Source of the DNA: Clostridiales bacterium DTU089
Lineage (GTDB): Bacteria > Bacillota > Clostridia > Oscillospirales > Acutalibacteraceae
Direction: 5' to 3'
Assembly: GCA_001513045.1 (NCBI GenBank)
Contig: LFSB01000014.1
Span: 7,236 to 71,235, forward strand
Length of the DNA: 64,000 nt
Part shown: positions 1-8,083 of the stretch, one piece after another
Numbering within the stretch: the stretch's first letter is position 1
Layout of the letters: the number at the start of each line of letters is the position of its first letter
Position numbers and translations under genes: made by a program
The notes under the pieces: generated by a model
Told to the model about the DNA's origin: nothing
The model's input: only the letters and a program-made list of their open reading frames with translations
Database searches by the model: none

Positions 1-74
1 CACGGAACAGCAGTCACTCTCCGCCAAAGAGCTCTCACTGACCTGAGAAATTTGTAAAAAACTTGTTTTAGGTA

Positions 75-103
75 TTGATTTTTGGTTTCGGATTGGTTAT
101 AAT
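75..103 (+). promoter_or_regulatory. Promoter of the tRNA-Ser gene
   Basis: A -35 element TTGATT (75-80) and a perfect -10 TATAAT (98-103) are separated by exactly 17 bases. Transcription would start near 110, about 40 bases before the mature tRNA. This is a typical sigma-A promoter for a stable RNA. Confidence 0.8.
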
Positions 104-149
104 GTTACAGCGTCACAGGCAAAAGCCTGTTTCAGGAATTAAACCATAC

Positions 150-241
150 GGAGAGTTGTCCGAGTTGGTCTAAGGAGCACGACTGGAAATCGTGTAAACG
201 TCTAAAGCGTTTCGAGGGTTCGAATCCCTTGCTCTCCGCCA
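150..241 (+). tRNA. tRNA-Ser (anticodon GGA)
   Basis: The acceptor stem GGAGAGT pairs with GCTCTCC (last pair a T-G wobble), followed by discriminator G and an encoded CCA at 239-241. The anticodon arm reads CGACT-GGA-AATCG, giving anticodon GGA, which reads UCC/UCU serine codons. The T arm GAGGGTTCGAATCCCTT is standard, and a long variable arm (GTCTAAAGC region) marks a class II tRNA, as expected for serine. It is followed at once by an intrinsic terminator. Confidence 0.96.
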
Positions 242-246
242 GAGAA

Positions 247-270
247 AAAGCCCGCCATCGGCGGGTTTTT
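247..270 (+). terminator. Terminator of tRNA-Ser
   Basis: A short GC hairpin CCCGCC-ATC-GGCGGG (251-265), preceded by A's and followed by TTTTT, directly after the tRNA. The same hairpin plus about 20 downstream bases recurs near 412-457 (decayed) and 7986-8032, so it is also a small repeat family. Confidence 0.85.
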
Positions 271-386
271 CCATTGGCGGAAATAGTTTTTTACAACAAA
301 GGATTTGAAGGACGAGCGGAACAGAGCAACAGTCCGGTGGACTGTTGCGACCGCGAGCGACCAAGGCGCGACCGCGCGCCGCGAAG

Positions 387-427
387 CGAATCCCTTGCTC
401 TCCGCCAAAGAAAAAGCCCGCCATCGG
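387..427 (+). repeat. Duplicated 3' end of tRNA-Ser with part of its terminator
   Basis: Bases 221-261 (last 21 bases of the tRNA including CCA, plus the terminator start) are repeated at 387-427 with one mismatch (242 versus 408). The 125 bases between hold a perfect 10-bp hairpin (326-348, loop GGT) and a very GC-rich tract. The second copy lacks the rest of a tRNA and its terminator right arm is broken. This looks like an att-like remnant or a repeat element that carries a tRNA tail; no integrase is nearby. Confidence 0.8.
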
Positions 428-545
428 AGATTTTTTATTGGTGAAGATAGTTTTTTAGCAAGTCAATAACGTCATTATTAATATAATCAGGTGTTAAAAT
501 TGAAATTCAAATTTTAAAACATAAAATTACGAGAGGTTGATTTTT
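428..545. other. AT-rich spacer before the NUDIX gene
   Basis: After the duplicated tRNA tail the DNA becomes AT-rich up to the ribosome site GAGAGG at 531-536. A perfect TATAAT lies at 482-487 but no good -35 is seen 17 bases upstream, so the promoter of the next gene is only suggested. Confidence 0.4.
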
Positions 546-1046
546 GTGGAGCTTTGGGATATTGTAGATAAATATGGAAAAAGGACCGGTCGTACAATTG
601 AGCGGGGAAGTCCAATGCAAAAAGGAGATTTTCATTTATCTGTAAGTGTATGGATTGAGAATGATAAAGGCGAGTTTCTAATCTCACAAAGAGTACCTAC
701 AAAAATAGCGCCTAATATGTGGGAAACAACAGGCGGTTCTGCCATTAGCGGAGAAGATAGCTTAACTGCCGCTTTGCGTGAAACCAAGGAGGAATTGGGA
801 ATATCTCTCGATCCTCAAAAGGGAACTATTTTCAAATGCTATACCTACCCTCACAGCAGCGGAGATGGAGCCGCATACATAGAAGTATGGCTATTCAAAC
901 AAAATATCGATATTGCAACGGTGATTCTTCAAAAGGAGGAGACCTGCAATGCAATCTGGGCAAGTAGAAAACAGATAAAAGAAATGATAAATTGTGGCAG
1001 CTTTATTAACTTCAATTATATTGACGAGTTGTTCGATAAATCATAA
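546..1046 (+). CDS. NUDIX hydrolase
   Basis: A 166-residue cytoplasmic NUDIX-fold protein. Starting near residue 60, a full Nudix box G-x5-E-x7-RE-x2-EELGI is visible (GSAISGEDS..., then RETKEELGI), which binds the divalent metal and positions the pyrophosphate to be cut. The N-terminal ELWDIVDKYGKRTG pattern resembles the IPP isomerase-like/YfcD group of NUDIX proteins, but the substrate cannot be told from sequence. Start: GTG 546 lies 9 bases after the site GAGAGG; an upstream in-frame TTG at 537 abuts that site and is unlikely. It is a single gene with its own terminator, and its A+T-rich codons differ from the operon that follows, so recent acquisition is possible. Confidence 0.88.
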   Translation: MELWDIVDKYGKRTGRTIERGSPMQKGDFHLSVSVWIENDKGEFLISQRVPTKIAPNMWETTGGSAISGEDSLTAALRETKEELGISLDPQKGTIFKCYTYPHSSGDGAAYIEVWLFKQNIDIATVILQKEETCNAIWASRKQIKEMINCGSFINFNYIDELFDKS

Positions 1047-1161
1047 AGCAAGATATAAGCCCACGCAGAACGATTCATACTTTCGCAAAACGATATAAAC
1101 CCGCGCGGAACTTTTGTCCTTAAATAATGCACCCGGTATCAAAATTATTAGCTTATGCCGG

Positions 1162-1192
1162 AAAAACCGCTTTGCTTTGCAAGGCGGTTTTT
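1162..1192 (+). terminator. Terminator after the NUDIX gene
   Basis: Inverted arms AAAAACCGCTTT (1162-1173) and AAGGCGGTTTTT (1181-1192) form a 12-bp stem with one T-G wobble and a 7-base loop, with A's and T's at the two ends. It may work in both directions. Confidence 0.8.
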
Positions 1193-1197
1193 CAACT

Positions 1198-1263
1198 AAA
1201 TCCGTCCTTCGGACGGGTGAAATCCACCTTCGGACGGGTGAGAGGACGGATTTCATTTCACCC
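1198..1263. repeat. Nested direct and inverted repeat in spacer
   Basis: The 15-base unit CCTTCGGACGGGTGA occurs at 1206-1220 and 1227-1241. It lies inside an inverted pair AAATCCGTCC (1198-1207) / GGACGGATTT (1244-1253), and GGGTGAAATCC (1215-1225) is partly complementary to 1248-1263. The whole 1047-1465 spacer (419 bases) holds this, the terminator and the phosphate promoter, and no convincing gene. Confidence 0.6.
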
Positions 1264-1362
1264 GATGGCGCAGCCTGAGGAGTTCACCACGCCGAACGGC
1301 ACGATTTTACTTCTTTCCGAGGCTTCATACCTTTCCGCTGACCAGCTGAAAATCAATAACAA

Positions 1363-1419
1363 CTTTACAAGAACTTTACACAAGTGTGATTACGGACTTT
1401 ACATAAGGGATACTATAAT
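1363..1419 (+). promoter_or_regulatory. Pho-type promoter of the pst operon
   Basis: The heptamer CTTTACA occurs three times on the same strand: 1363-1369, 1374-1380 (11-base step) and 1397-1403 (23 bases, about two helical turns). A perfect -10 TATAAT follows at 1414-1419, ten bases after the last heptamer, and there is no separate -35 box. This is the layout of promoters turned on by PhoB/PhoP under phosphate starvation, where the direct repeats replace the -35. The matching regulator is encoded in the same operon (5464-6141), so autoregulation is likely. Confidence 0.75.
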
Positions 1420-1465
1420 GTAAGCGCAGGGTGACCGAAAATGAGTCACCGCGAAAAGGAGAAAA

Positions 1466-2323
1466 ATGATGAAGAATACGAAAAAAATAATTGCTCTTGT
1501 TATTGCGCTTGTTATTGTTGCGGCGACCTTCGCCGCCTGCACGGGAAAAGAAACTGACAAAGGTGCGAATAACTCAAAGACGGACAAGCTCACAGGTGCT
1601 GTTTCAACGGACGGCTCAACCTCAATGGAAAATGTAATCGGCGCACTCGGCGAAGCGTATATGGCAGAAAACAACGGCGTTACCTTCACCTATAACCCCA
1701 CAGGCTCGGGCAGCGGAATATCCGCCGTTAAGGAAGGGCGCTGCGACATCGGTCTTTCAAGCCGTGCGCTGAAGGATGATGAAAAAGCAAACGGATTGAC
1801 TGAAACAACGCTTGCGCTTGATGGAATTGCAGTTATAGTTAATCCCGGTAACGCGGTAAAAGACCTTTCGATTGAACAAATCGCAGACATCTACACAGGA
1901 AAAATCACAAATTGGAAGGATGTCGGCGGTTCTGATGCCGAGATTGTTGTTATCGGCAGAGAAGCGGGCAGCGGCACACGCGACGGCTTTGAATCGGTAA
2001 CAGGCACCAAAGACAGCTGTAAGCTGCGTCAGGAGCTCACCTCAACAGGCGATGTTATCACGACTGTTTCGCAGAATACCGCGGCTATCGGCTACGCTTC
2101 GCTTGCCTCGGTAAGCGAAAAGGTTAAGGCTGTCACTGTGGGCTCAGTTGAAGCAGCAGAAGCCAATGTGCAAAACGGCAGCTATGTTCTTCAGCGCCCG
2201 TTCGTTCTGGTTACAAGAACAGGAGAGGCTCTTTCGGCTGCGGCTCAAAGCTTCTTTGATTACGCAACAAGCGAAAAGGCGGCTGAAATCATCTCCGCCG
2301 CAGGTGCAATCCCCGTAAAATAA
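1466..2323 (+). CDS. pstS: Phosphate ABC transporter substrate-binding lipoprotein PstS
   Basis: A 285-residue lipoprotein that captures phosphate outside the cell for the PstCAB transporter. A lysine-rich start, hydrophobic core and lipobox ending at Cys25 (TFAAC) show lipid anchoring. Phosphate-binding loops are clear: DGST at 49-52, TGSGSG at 79-84 and GREAGSGTRDGF in the second domain. Length fits the short Gram-positive PstS type. Two ATGs lie at 1466 and 1469; the site AAGGAG at 1457-1462 favours 1469 by spacing. It is the first gene of pstSCAB-phoU-phoB-phoR and sits directly under the Pho-type promoter. Confidence 0.96.
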   Translation: MMKNTKKIIALVIALVIVAATFAACTGKETDKGANNSKTDKLTGAVSTDGSTSMENVIGALGEAYMAENNGVTFTYNPTGSGSGISAVKEGRCDIGLSSRALKDDEKANGLTETTLALDGIAVIVNPGNAVKDLSIEQIADIYTGKITNWKDVGGSDAEIVVIGREAGSGTRDGFESVTGTKDSCKLRQELTSTGDVITTVSQNTAAIGYASLASVSEKVKAVTVGSVEAAEANVQNGSYVLQRPFVLVTRTGEALSAAAQSFFDYATSEKAAEIISAAGAIPVK

Positions 2324-2338
2324 ATGGAGAGTAAACGG

Positions 2339-3226
2339 ATGAAGGGAACAAAATCCAATCAAAGGATGCTTGAAAAAGCAGTGCACCTTGTCTTCTTAAT
2401 ACTCGGTTTAACGGCGGTGGCGAGCGTGCTCGTCATCACCGTATACCTCTTTATTTCGGGTGTGCCGGCAATAGGAAAAATCGGCATAATTGATTTTCTG
2501 TTCGGCAAAACCTGGACTTCAACCTCGGCTGAACCGCAGTACGGAATTCTGCCGTTTATCCTGACCTCGGTTTACGGAACGGCAGGTGCGGTGATAATCG
2601 GTGTGCCTGTGGGCTTTTTGTGCGCGGTATATATTGCAAAGGTTGCACCATCGGGAATAAAGTCGGTTATGAGCTCGGTTGTGGGACTGCTCGCGGGAAT
2701 TCCGTCGGTAGTTTACGGACTTATCGGTATGCTTGTTATCGTTCCGGCGATTATGAAGGTCTTTAACATTCCCGACGGAGCGAGTCTGCTCGCGGCAATC
2801 CTCGTTTTGTCGGTAATGATTTTGCCGAGTGTCATAAAAGTATCGGTTACCGCTTTGGAGGCTGTCCCGAAAGAATATGAGGACGCTTCCCTTGCGCTGG
2901 GCGCAACAAAAATCGAAACCTATTTCAAGGTTTCCGTTCCCGCCGCAAAAAGCGGAATAGCCGCGTCAATCGTTCTCGGAGTGGGGCGGGCAATCGGTGA
3001 AGCAATGGCGGTTATGATGGTTGCGGGCAATGTGGCAAATATGCCGTCGCTTTTTCAGAGCGTACGCTTTCTCACAACGGCCGTTGCAAGCGAAATGTCA
3101 TATTCATCTGGACTTCAACGCGAAGCACTGTTTTCAATCGCACTTGTGCTGTTCCTGTTTATTATGCTCATCAATGCAATTCTTAATGCCCTTATGAAGC
3201 GCGGCGGAAATGAGGATGAAAAATGA
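2339..3226 (+). CDS. pstC: Phosphate ABC transporter permease PstC
   Basis: A 295-residue integral membrane permease that forms the phosphate channel with PstA. Six membrane segments are visible, with the ABC-permease EAA-type loop near the C-terminal third (EDASLALGATKIETYFKV..., then AIGEAMAV). The ATG at 2324 directly follows the pstS stop with no ribosome site; the in-frame ATG at 2339 has GGAGAG seven bases upstream, so it is preferred. The 3' end overlaps pstA by four bases (ATGA), showing translational coupling. Confidence 0.95.
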   Translation: MKGTKSNQRMLEKAVHLVFLILGLTAVASVLVITVYLFISGVPAIGKIGIIDFLFGKTWTSTSAEPQYGILPFILTSVYGTAGAVIIGVPVGFLCAVYIAKVAPSGIKSVMSSVVGLLAGIPSVVYGLIGMLVIVPAIMKVFNIPDGASLLAAILVLSVMILPSVIKVSVTALEAVPKEYEDASLALGATKIETYFKVSVPAAKSGIAASIVLGVGRAIGEAMAVMMVAGNVANMPSLFQSVRFLTTAVASEMSYSSGLQREALFSIALVLFLFIMLINAILNALMKRGGNEDEK

Positions 3227-4065
3227 GAAGAAAAATCAAAAATACCTTTCTTGCCGCAATCACACATTTTGCCGCCGTTCTTGTTGCGGCGCTTTCGTTC
3301 TCGCTTGTCGCATATGTGCTCATTAAAGGTATTCCGAATATCAGCTGGGAGCTTTTGAGCACAAAGCCGAGCTACTTAAAAGGCACAATCGGCATTTTGC
3401 CGGATATCCTTAACACAGTTTATCTTGTGATAGCAACGCTCCTGATAGTTTTGCCGCTCGGTGTCGGCTCGGCAGTGTACCTGACCGAATATGCAAAAAG
3501 CCGAAGGCTCAAAGCTGCCATTGAATTTGCGTGCGAAACGCTGTCGGGAATACCCTCAATCATTTACGGACTTGCAGGGATGCTGATATTCTGCCAATTT
3601 TTCAAGCTCGGTACTTCGCTGCTTGCCGGTGCGCTCACCCTTGTGGTGATGAACCTTCCCACCATCATACGAACAACGCAGGAAAGCCTTAAAACAGTAC
3701 CGATTAGTTACCGTGACGGTGCGTTTGCACTCGGTGCGGGCAAATGGAGGGTTATCCGCACGGTTGTGCTGCCCTCCTCTGTTGACGGGATTATTACGGG
3801 CTGTATTCTGTCGGTCGGCAGGATTTTAGGCGAATCCGCCGCGCTGCTGTTCACGGCAGGTGTTGCACATTCGATGAATGGATTTTTTGACGCTATGAAA
3901 AGCTCCGGGGCAAGCCTTACCGTTTCAATGTATGTTTACGCAAAGGAACGCGGAGAGTTTGAAACTGCGTTCGCCATTGCCGCAATACTTATGATTTTGA
4001 CGCTTATCATCAACCTGTGTGCAACGCTTGTCGGCAGGTATTTTGAACGAAGGAGAAAAATATGA
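3223..4065 (+). CDS. pstA: Phosphate ABC transporter permease PstA
   Basis: A 280-residue partner of PstC with six predicted membrane helices. It carries the PstA-type segments [16 protein letters not shown] and the EAA-like loop [22 protein letters not shown], followed by [17 protein letters not shown]. It overlaps pstC by four bases at its start and pstB by four at its end, so all are made from one transcript. Confidence 0.95.
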   Translation: MRRKIKNTFLAAITHFAAVLVAALSFSLVAYVLIKGIPNISWELLSTKPSYLKGTIGILPDILNTVYLVIATLLIVLPLGVGSAVYLTEYAKSRRLKAAIEFACETLSGIPSIIYGLAGMLIFCQFFKLGTSLLAGALTLVVMNLPTIIRTTQESLKTVPISYRDGAFALGAGKWRVIRTVVLPSSVDGIITGCILSVGRILGESAALLFTAGVAHSMNGFFDAMKSSGASLTVSMYVYAKERGEFETAFAIAAILMILTLIINLCATLVGRYFERRRKI

Positions 4066-4814
4066 GCATAATTAACGCAACAGACCTGTGCCTTTGGTAC
4101 GGTGAAACGAAGGCTCTTAAATCTGTGAACTTGGATATAAAAGAAAACAGCATAACCGCGCTTATAGGTCCCTCGGGCTGCGGAAAATCCACATTTCTAA
4201 AAACGCTCAACCGAATGAACGATTTTGTTCCGGGAGTGAAAATTGAGGGCCGTGTAACATATAACGGCAGCGATATATTCTCACCGCAGGTTGATGTGAA
4301 CGAGCTTAGGCGCGATATTGGTATGGTGTTTCAAAAGCCGAACCCATTCCCGATGAGCGTTTACGATAACATAGCCTACGGTCCGAGAACTCACGGGATT
4401 AAGAACAAGGCAAAGCTTGACGAAATCGTTGAACAGTCGTTGCGAAATGCCGCAATCTGGGATGAAGTGAAGGACAGGCTCAAAAAGAGCGCGTTAGGGC
4501 TTTCCGGCGGTCAGCAGCAGCGGCTCTGTATTGCGCGCGCTCTCGCCGTACAGCCTAAGGTGCTCTTGATGGACGAGCCCACAAGCGCGCTTGACCCGAT
4601 TTCAACCTCGAAGGTGGAAGACCTTGTAACGGAGCTTAAAAAATGCTATACTATCATCATGGTAACGCACAATATGCAGCAGGCGCTGCGTGTTGCGGAC
4701 TTCACGGCGTTCTTCCTTCTCGGTGAGCTGATAGAATATGATGATACCGAAAAACTGTTTTCACAGCCTCAGGACAAGCGCACAGAGGATTATATTACGG
4801 GGAGGTTCGGATAA
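4062..4814 (+). CDS. pstB: Phosphate ABC transporter ATP-binding protein PstB
   Basis: A 250-residue ATPase that powers phosphate import. Walker [10 protein letters not shown] spans residues 36-44, the Q-loop is in [17 protein letters not shown], the signature is [16 protein letters not shown], Walker B is VLLMDEP and the switch histidine is in VTHNMQQA. The length and the PNPFPMS stretch are typical of PstB. The ribosome site AAGGAG lies inside the pstA end. Its stop overlaps the phoU start by one base (TAATG). Confidence 0.97.
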   Translation: MSIINATDLCLWYGETKALKSVNLDIKENSITALIGPSGCGKSTFLKTLNRMNDFVPGVKIEGRVTYNGSDIFSPQVDVNELRRDIGMVFQKPNPFPMSVYDNIAYGPRTHGIKNKAKLDEIVEQSLRNAAIWDEVKDRLKKSALGLSGGQQQRLCIARALAVQPKVLLMDEPTSALDPISTSKVEDLVTELKKCYTIIMVTHNMQQALRVADFTAFFLLGELIEYDDTEKLFSQPQDKRTEDYITGRFG

Positions 4815-5467
4815 TGAGGTCAAGATTTGACGAGCAGCTTGAGCTGCTCAACACGGAGCTTGTCAGAATGGGCTCACTTTGTGAGGAGGCGATTGCTCTT
4901 GCAGCAAAGGCACTTATGCAGGGGGATGCGGAACTTGCACAAAGAATAAAACCGATTGAGCGCGACATTGACGCAAAGGAACGCGATATCGAAAATCTTT
5001 CAATGAAAATGCTGCTCCATCAGCAACCTGTTGCAAAGGATTTGAGAAGCATATCCTCCGCGATGAAAATGATAACCGATATGGAGCGCATAGGCGACCA
5101 GGCGGCGGATATCGGCGAAATCATCGGCTTTCTCGGCGATAAGCGCACGGATGAATTTGAGCTGATATGCGATATGGCGCGTGCTTCAATCGGTATGGTT
5201 ACAAAGAGCATTGACGCTTTTGTTAAACGCGATGTGGAAATAGCCGAAAGCGTGATAAAAAGCGACGATATTGTGGATAATACGTTCACACAAGTGAAAA
5301 AAGCGTTGACTTTGATGATTAAAAACAACCCCGATGACGGCGAATATGCGCTTGATTTGCTTATGATTGCAAAGTATTTTGAAAGAATAGGCGACCACGC
5401 CGTGAATGTTGCGGAGTGGGTTGAATATTCTGTTAGCGGAATTTACAAAGGAGAACAAAGCATATGA
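4814..5467 (+). CDS. phoU: Phosphate signalling protein PhoU
   Basis: A 217-residue cytoplasmic all-helical protein with two repeated three-helix PhoU domains. Each has the metal-site pattern seen here as MKMITDMERIGDQAADIGE (about residues 75-93) and LMIAKYFERIGDHAVNVAEWV near the C-terminus. PhoU links the Pst transporter to the PhoR sensor and damps the response when phosphate is plentiful. It sits between pstB and the two-component genes, with one-base and four-base overlaps to its neighbours. Confidence 0.96.
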   Translation: MRSRFDEQLELLNTELVRMGSLCEEAIALAAKALMQGDAELAQRIKPIERDIDAKERDIENLSMKMLLHQQPVAKDLRSISSAMKMITDMERIGDQAADIGEIIGFLGDKRTDEFELICDMARASIGMVTKSIDAFVKRDVEIAESVIKSDDIVDNTFTQVKKALTLMIKNNPDDGEYALDLLMIAKYFERIGDHAVNVAEWVEYSVSGIYKGEQSI

Positions 5468-6141
5468 TTTTTTGCGTTGAGGATGATAACGGCATACGTG
5501 AGATAGAGCTTTACACTCTGCGTTCAACAGGCTTTGAGGCGCAGGGCTTCGGCGACGCATCGGCGTTTTTTGAAGCCTTGAAATCAGCAAAGCCGAAGCT
5601 AATTATCCTCGATGTAATGCTGCCGGGTGAAGATGGCGTAACCGTCCTGCGCAAGCTCAAGTCCTCACACGAAACCGAAGGCATCCCCGTTATCATGGCT
5701 ACCGCAAAGGGAGAGGAATATGATAAGGTAAAAAGCCTTGACCTCGGCGCAGATGATTACCTTGTCAAGCCCTTCGGTATGATGGAAATGGTGTCGCGCA
5801 TACGCGCGGTTTTAAGGCGGTCGGCTCCTAAGGAAAAAGCCGTTTTAACAATAGGCAACATCACCCTTGATACGGATAAGCACCTTGCTTCGATAAGCGG
5901 CAAAAGCCTTTCGCTCACGCTTAAAGAGTATGAGCTGCTCAAAACACTTATGGAGCACCCCGGCTCTGTTTTTGACCGAGATAAGCTGCTTTCGCTTGTA
6001 TGGGGCGTCGATTTCGGCGGCGAAACCCGGACGGTTGATATGCACATCACAACTCTGCGCCAGAAGATATCCGAAGCCACCGCCGCAATTGCAACAGTCA
6101 GAGGTGTGGGCTACCGCATTGAGGAAAAGATAAATGACTAA
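5464..6141 (+). CDS. phoB: Response regulator, PhoB/PhoP family
   Basis: A 225-residue OmpR-type regulator. The receiver domain (1-118) has the acidic pair ED7-D8, phospho-acceptor Asp50 in LIILDVMLPG, the Thr/Ala switch in IPVIMATAKG and Lys in DDYLVKPF. The C-terminal winged helix (about 130-225) ends with the usual VRGVGYRIE. It should bind the CTTTACA repeats before pstS. The start ATG overlaps the phoU stop, and its 3' end overlaps phoR by eight bases. In Firmicutes this protein is often called PhoP. Confidence 0.93.
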   Translation: MIFCVEDDNGIREIELYTLRSTGFEAQGFGDASAFFEALKSAKPKLIILDVMLPGEDGVTVLRKLKSSHETEGIPVIMATAKGEEYDKVKSLDLGADDYLVKPFGMMEMVSRIRAVLRRSAPKEKAVLTIGNITLDTDKHLASISGKSLSLTLKEYELLKTLMEHPGSVFDRDKLLSLVWGVDFGGETRTVDMHITTLRQKISEATAAIATVRGVGYRIEEKIND

Positions 6142-7789
6142 AAAAATATTCAACTCTATATTTTGCGCAACGCTTGCCGTGCTTTTAATAAGTACAGTGT
6201 TCATCGGCAGCGTTCTGTACTCATATTTCGGCAATATGCAAAGGGATGCCCTTGCAGAGCAAACAGGCATTGTTGCTGCGGAATATGAAAAAAACGGCGA
6301 GGCATATCTGACTGCCTTTTCATCACAAAGCTACCGCATTACGCTGATATCATCAGACGGCACTGTGTTGTTTGATAGCGTTAAGGACGCGACTGCATTG
6401 GAAAATCATCTGGGTCGCGAGGAAGTAACACAGGCATTAGCCGAAGATTCGGGCTCAAGTGAAAGGTTTTCGGATACGCTGCTCGAAAAGACATATTATA
6501 ACGCCAAAAAGCTTTCAAACGGCAATATAATCCGGGTTTCACACACAAAAAGCAGTGTGTATTCACTGCTTATCGGTCTGCTTCAACCGATAGCCGCCGT
6601 GCTTTTGGTTGCATTTATACTTTCGTTTGTTTTGTCACACAGGCTTTCAAATCATATCGTTAAGCCATTAGAAAATCTCGACCTTGAGCATCCGCTCGAA
6701 AATGACACATACGATGAGCTTTCCGCCGTGCTTTCAAAGATTGAGCGCCAGCGCAAAACGCTGCTGAAACGGGAAGATGAGCTTAAACAAAAGAATGACG
6801 AATTCTCCGCCGTTACCGAGAATATGAACGAGGGCTTAATCCTTATAGGAACAGACAGCGAAATTATCAGCATAAACAGTGCAGCGCGAAAAATATTCCT
6901 TGCCGAAAGAGACTGCATCGGCAGAAACATTATCACAGTTAACCGTTCTCCCGAATTTACTGACGTCGCAGGTAAGTGTATAAAAGGAAAATCCTCAGAC
7001 TGCCTTCTCACAATCTACGGTCACGAGTATCAGGTCAATGCAAATCCTGTTATGATTGACGAAAAGGCTGCCGGTGCATGTATTCTGATTTTTGATATAA
7101 CCGAAAAAAGCAGAAATGAACGCATACGCAGGGAATTCACTGCCAATGTGTCCCACGAGCTGAAAACTCCGCTTCATTCAATTATGGGCGCTGCCGAGCT
7201 TTTAAAAAACGGAATAGTAAAGCCCGAGGACGAGAAACAATTTGCAGGCAGAATTTATGACGAGGCATCAAGGCTTGTTACACTTGTGGAGGATATTATC
7301 AGGCTTTCACAGCTTGACGAGGGAGTTATCACCGAAAAAGAAAGCGTAAACCTGACAGAGGTTGCAAAAGAGGCCGCCGACTCGGTTAAAGAGGAAGCCG
7401 CTTCAAGAAATATCACCGTTGCTGTCAGCGGCGCGGATGTTCAAATCAGCGGCATAAAGAGGCTGGTTTATGAAATTGCATATAATCTTTGCGATAACGC
7501 CGTCAGATATAATAATGAAAACGGCAGCGTGAAGATTGAGATTGAAAGCACGCAATCCGGTGCGGTGCTCAGCGTATCAGACAGCGGAATAGGCATCCCC
7601 GAGGACAGCCTTGAAAGAATTTTTGAACGCTTTTACAGGGTGGATAAAAGCCACTCCAGAGAAACAGGCGGTACAGGTCTCGGTCTTTCGATAGTCAAGC
7701 ACGCAGCGGAATATCTTGGAGCGGAAATCACCGTCAGCAGCACACTTGGCAAGGGAACAAGGATTTCCGTTCTGTTTCCCAAAATATAA
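6134..7789 (+). CDS. phoR: Sensor histidine kinase, PhoR family
   Basis: A 551-residue membrane kinase. Two membrane helices (about 10-30 and 150-170) bracket an external domain, followed by a HAMP-like linker and a PAS domain (about 225-325, ENMNEGLILIG...). The HisKA domain has phospho-acceptor His341 in NVSHELKTPLHS; the ATPase part shows the N box NLCDNAVRYN, G1 box DSGIGIP, F box FERFYRVDKSH and G2 box GGTGLGLS. It would phosphorylate the regulator encoded just upstream, under control of PstB/PhoU. Confidence 0.94.
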   Translation: MTKKIFNSIFCATLAVLLISTVFIGSVLYSYFGNMQRDALAEQTGIVAAEYEKNGEAYLTAFSSQSYRITLISSDGTVLFDSVKDATALENHLGREEVTQALAEDSGSSERFSDTLLEKTYYNAKKLSNGNIIRVSHTKSSVYSLLIGLLQPIAAVLLVAFILSFVLSHRLSNHIVKPLENLDLEHPLENDTYDELSAVLSKIERQRKTLLKREDELKQKNDEFSAVTENMNEGLILIGTDSEIISINSAARKIFLAERDCIGRNIITVNRSPEFTDVAGKCIKGKSSDCLLTIYGHEYQVNANPVMIDEKAAGACILIFDITEKSRNERIRREFTANVSHELKTPLHSIMGAAELLKNGIVKPEDEKQFAGRIYDEASRLVTLVEDIIRLSQLDEGVITEKESVNLTEVAKEAADSVKEEAASRNITVAVSGADVQISGIKRLVYEIAYNLCDNAVRYNNENGSVKIEIESTQSGAVLSVSDSGIGIPEDSLERIFERFYRVDKSHSRETGGTGLGLSIVKHAAEYLGAEITVSSTLGKGTRISVLFPKI

Positions 7790-7804
7790 AGTGAGGTTGA
7801 AATT

Positions 7805-7978
7805 ATGATGTATAAAACTGTTGTTATTGATTATGCTCCCAAAGCCGATTCCATGGCTGCAGCAATCGAAGAAAAGGCAAATGAAATGGCAACTCAGGGT
7901 TACAGGCTTGTCACGATGTCCGTCACCGGCTCTGCCAAGGCAATTCTTGTGTTTTCAGCAGAGTGTGAAAAAAGCTAA
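7805..7978 (+). CDS. Small DUF4177-like protein
   Basis: A 57-residue ORF starting with two ATGs (7805, 7808), with GAGG at 7793-7796 giving eight-base spacing to the first. The sequence starts MMYKTVVIDYAPKADSMA, continues with an amphipathic helix and a GYRLVTMSVTGSAKAILVFS strand pair. The xxGYxLVxxx...ILVF layout is that of DUF4177 proteins, whose role is unknown. It starts 15 bases after the phoR stop and ends just before a terminator, so it is the last gene of the phosphate operon. A link to phosphate control is inferred from position alone. Confidence 0.75.
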   Translation: MMYKTVVIDYAPKADSMAAAIEEKANEMATQGYRLVTMSVTGSAKAILVFSAECEKS

Positions 7979-7985
7979 TTGCAGT

Positions 7986-8010
7986 AAAAGCCCGCCATCG
8001 GCGGGACTTT
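7986..8010 (+). terminator. Terminator of the pst-pho operon
   Basis: Hairpin CCCGCC-ATC-GGCGGG (7991-8005), then ACTTTCT. It matches the tRNA-Ser terminator, and the next 20 bases also resemble those after the tRNA (ATTG..GAAAATAGTTT), so both belong to one repeat family. Confidence 0.75.
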
Positions 8011-8083
8011 CTATTGCGAAAATAGTTTCTTTCTGGTAATATGATTATATTAAAAAACCGAACCTATAAAGGAGCGCAGAAAA

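Noticed and set aside
150..1046. Genomic island inserted at tRNA-Ser
   Set aside because: Only the duplicated tRNA tail supports it. No integrase, no second boundary and only one AT-rich gene follow.
1127..1423. 98-codon open frame between the NUDIX gene and pstS
   Set aside because: It runs through a terminator, the nested repeat and the Pho box, has no ribosome site, and its middle part is repeat-derived. The stretch FTTPNGTILLLSEASYL looks protein-like and could be a gene remnant, but this is too weak to list.
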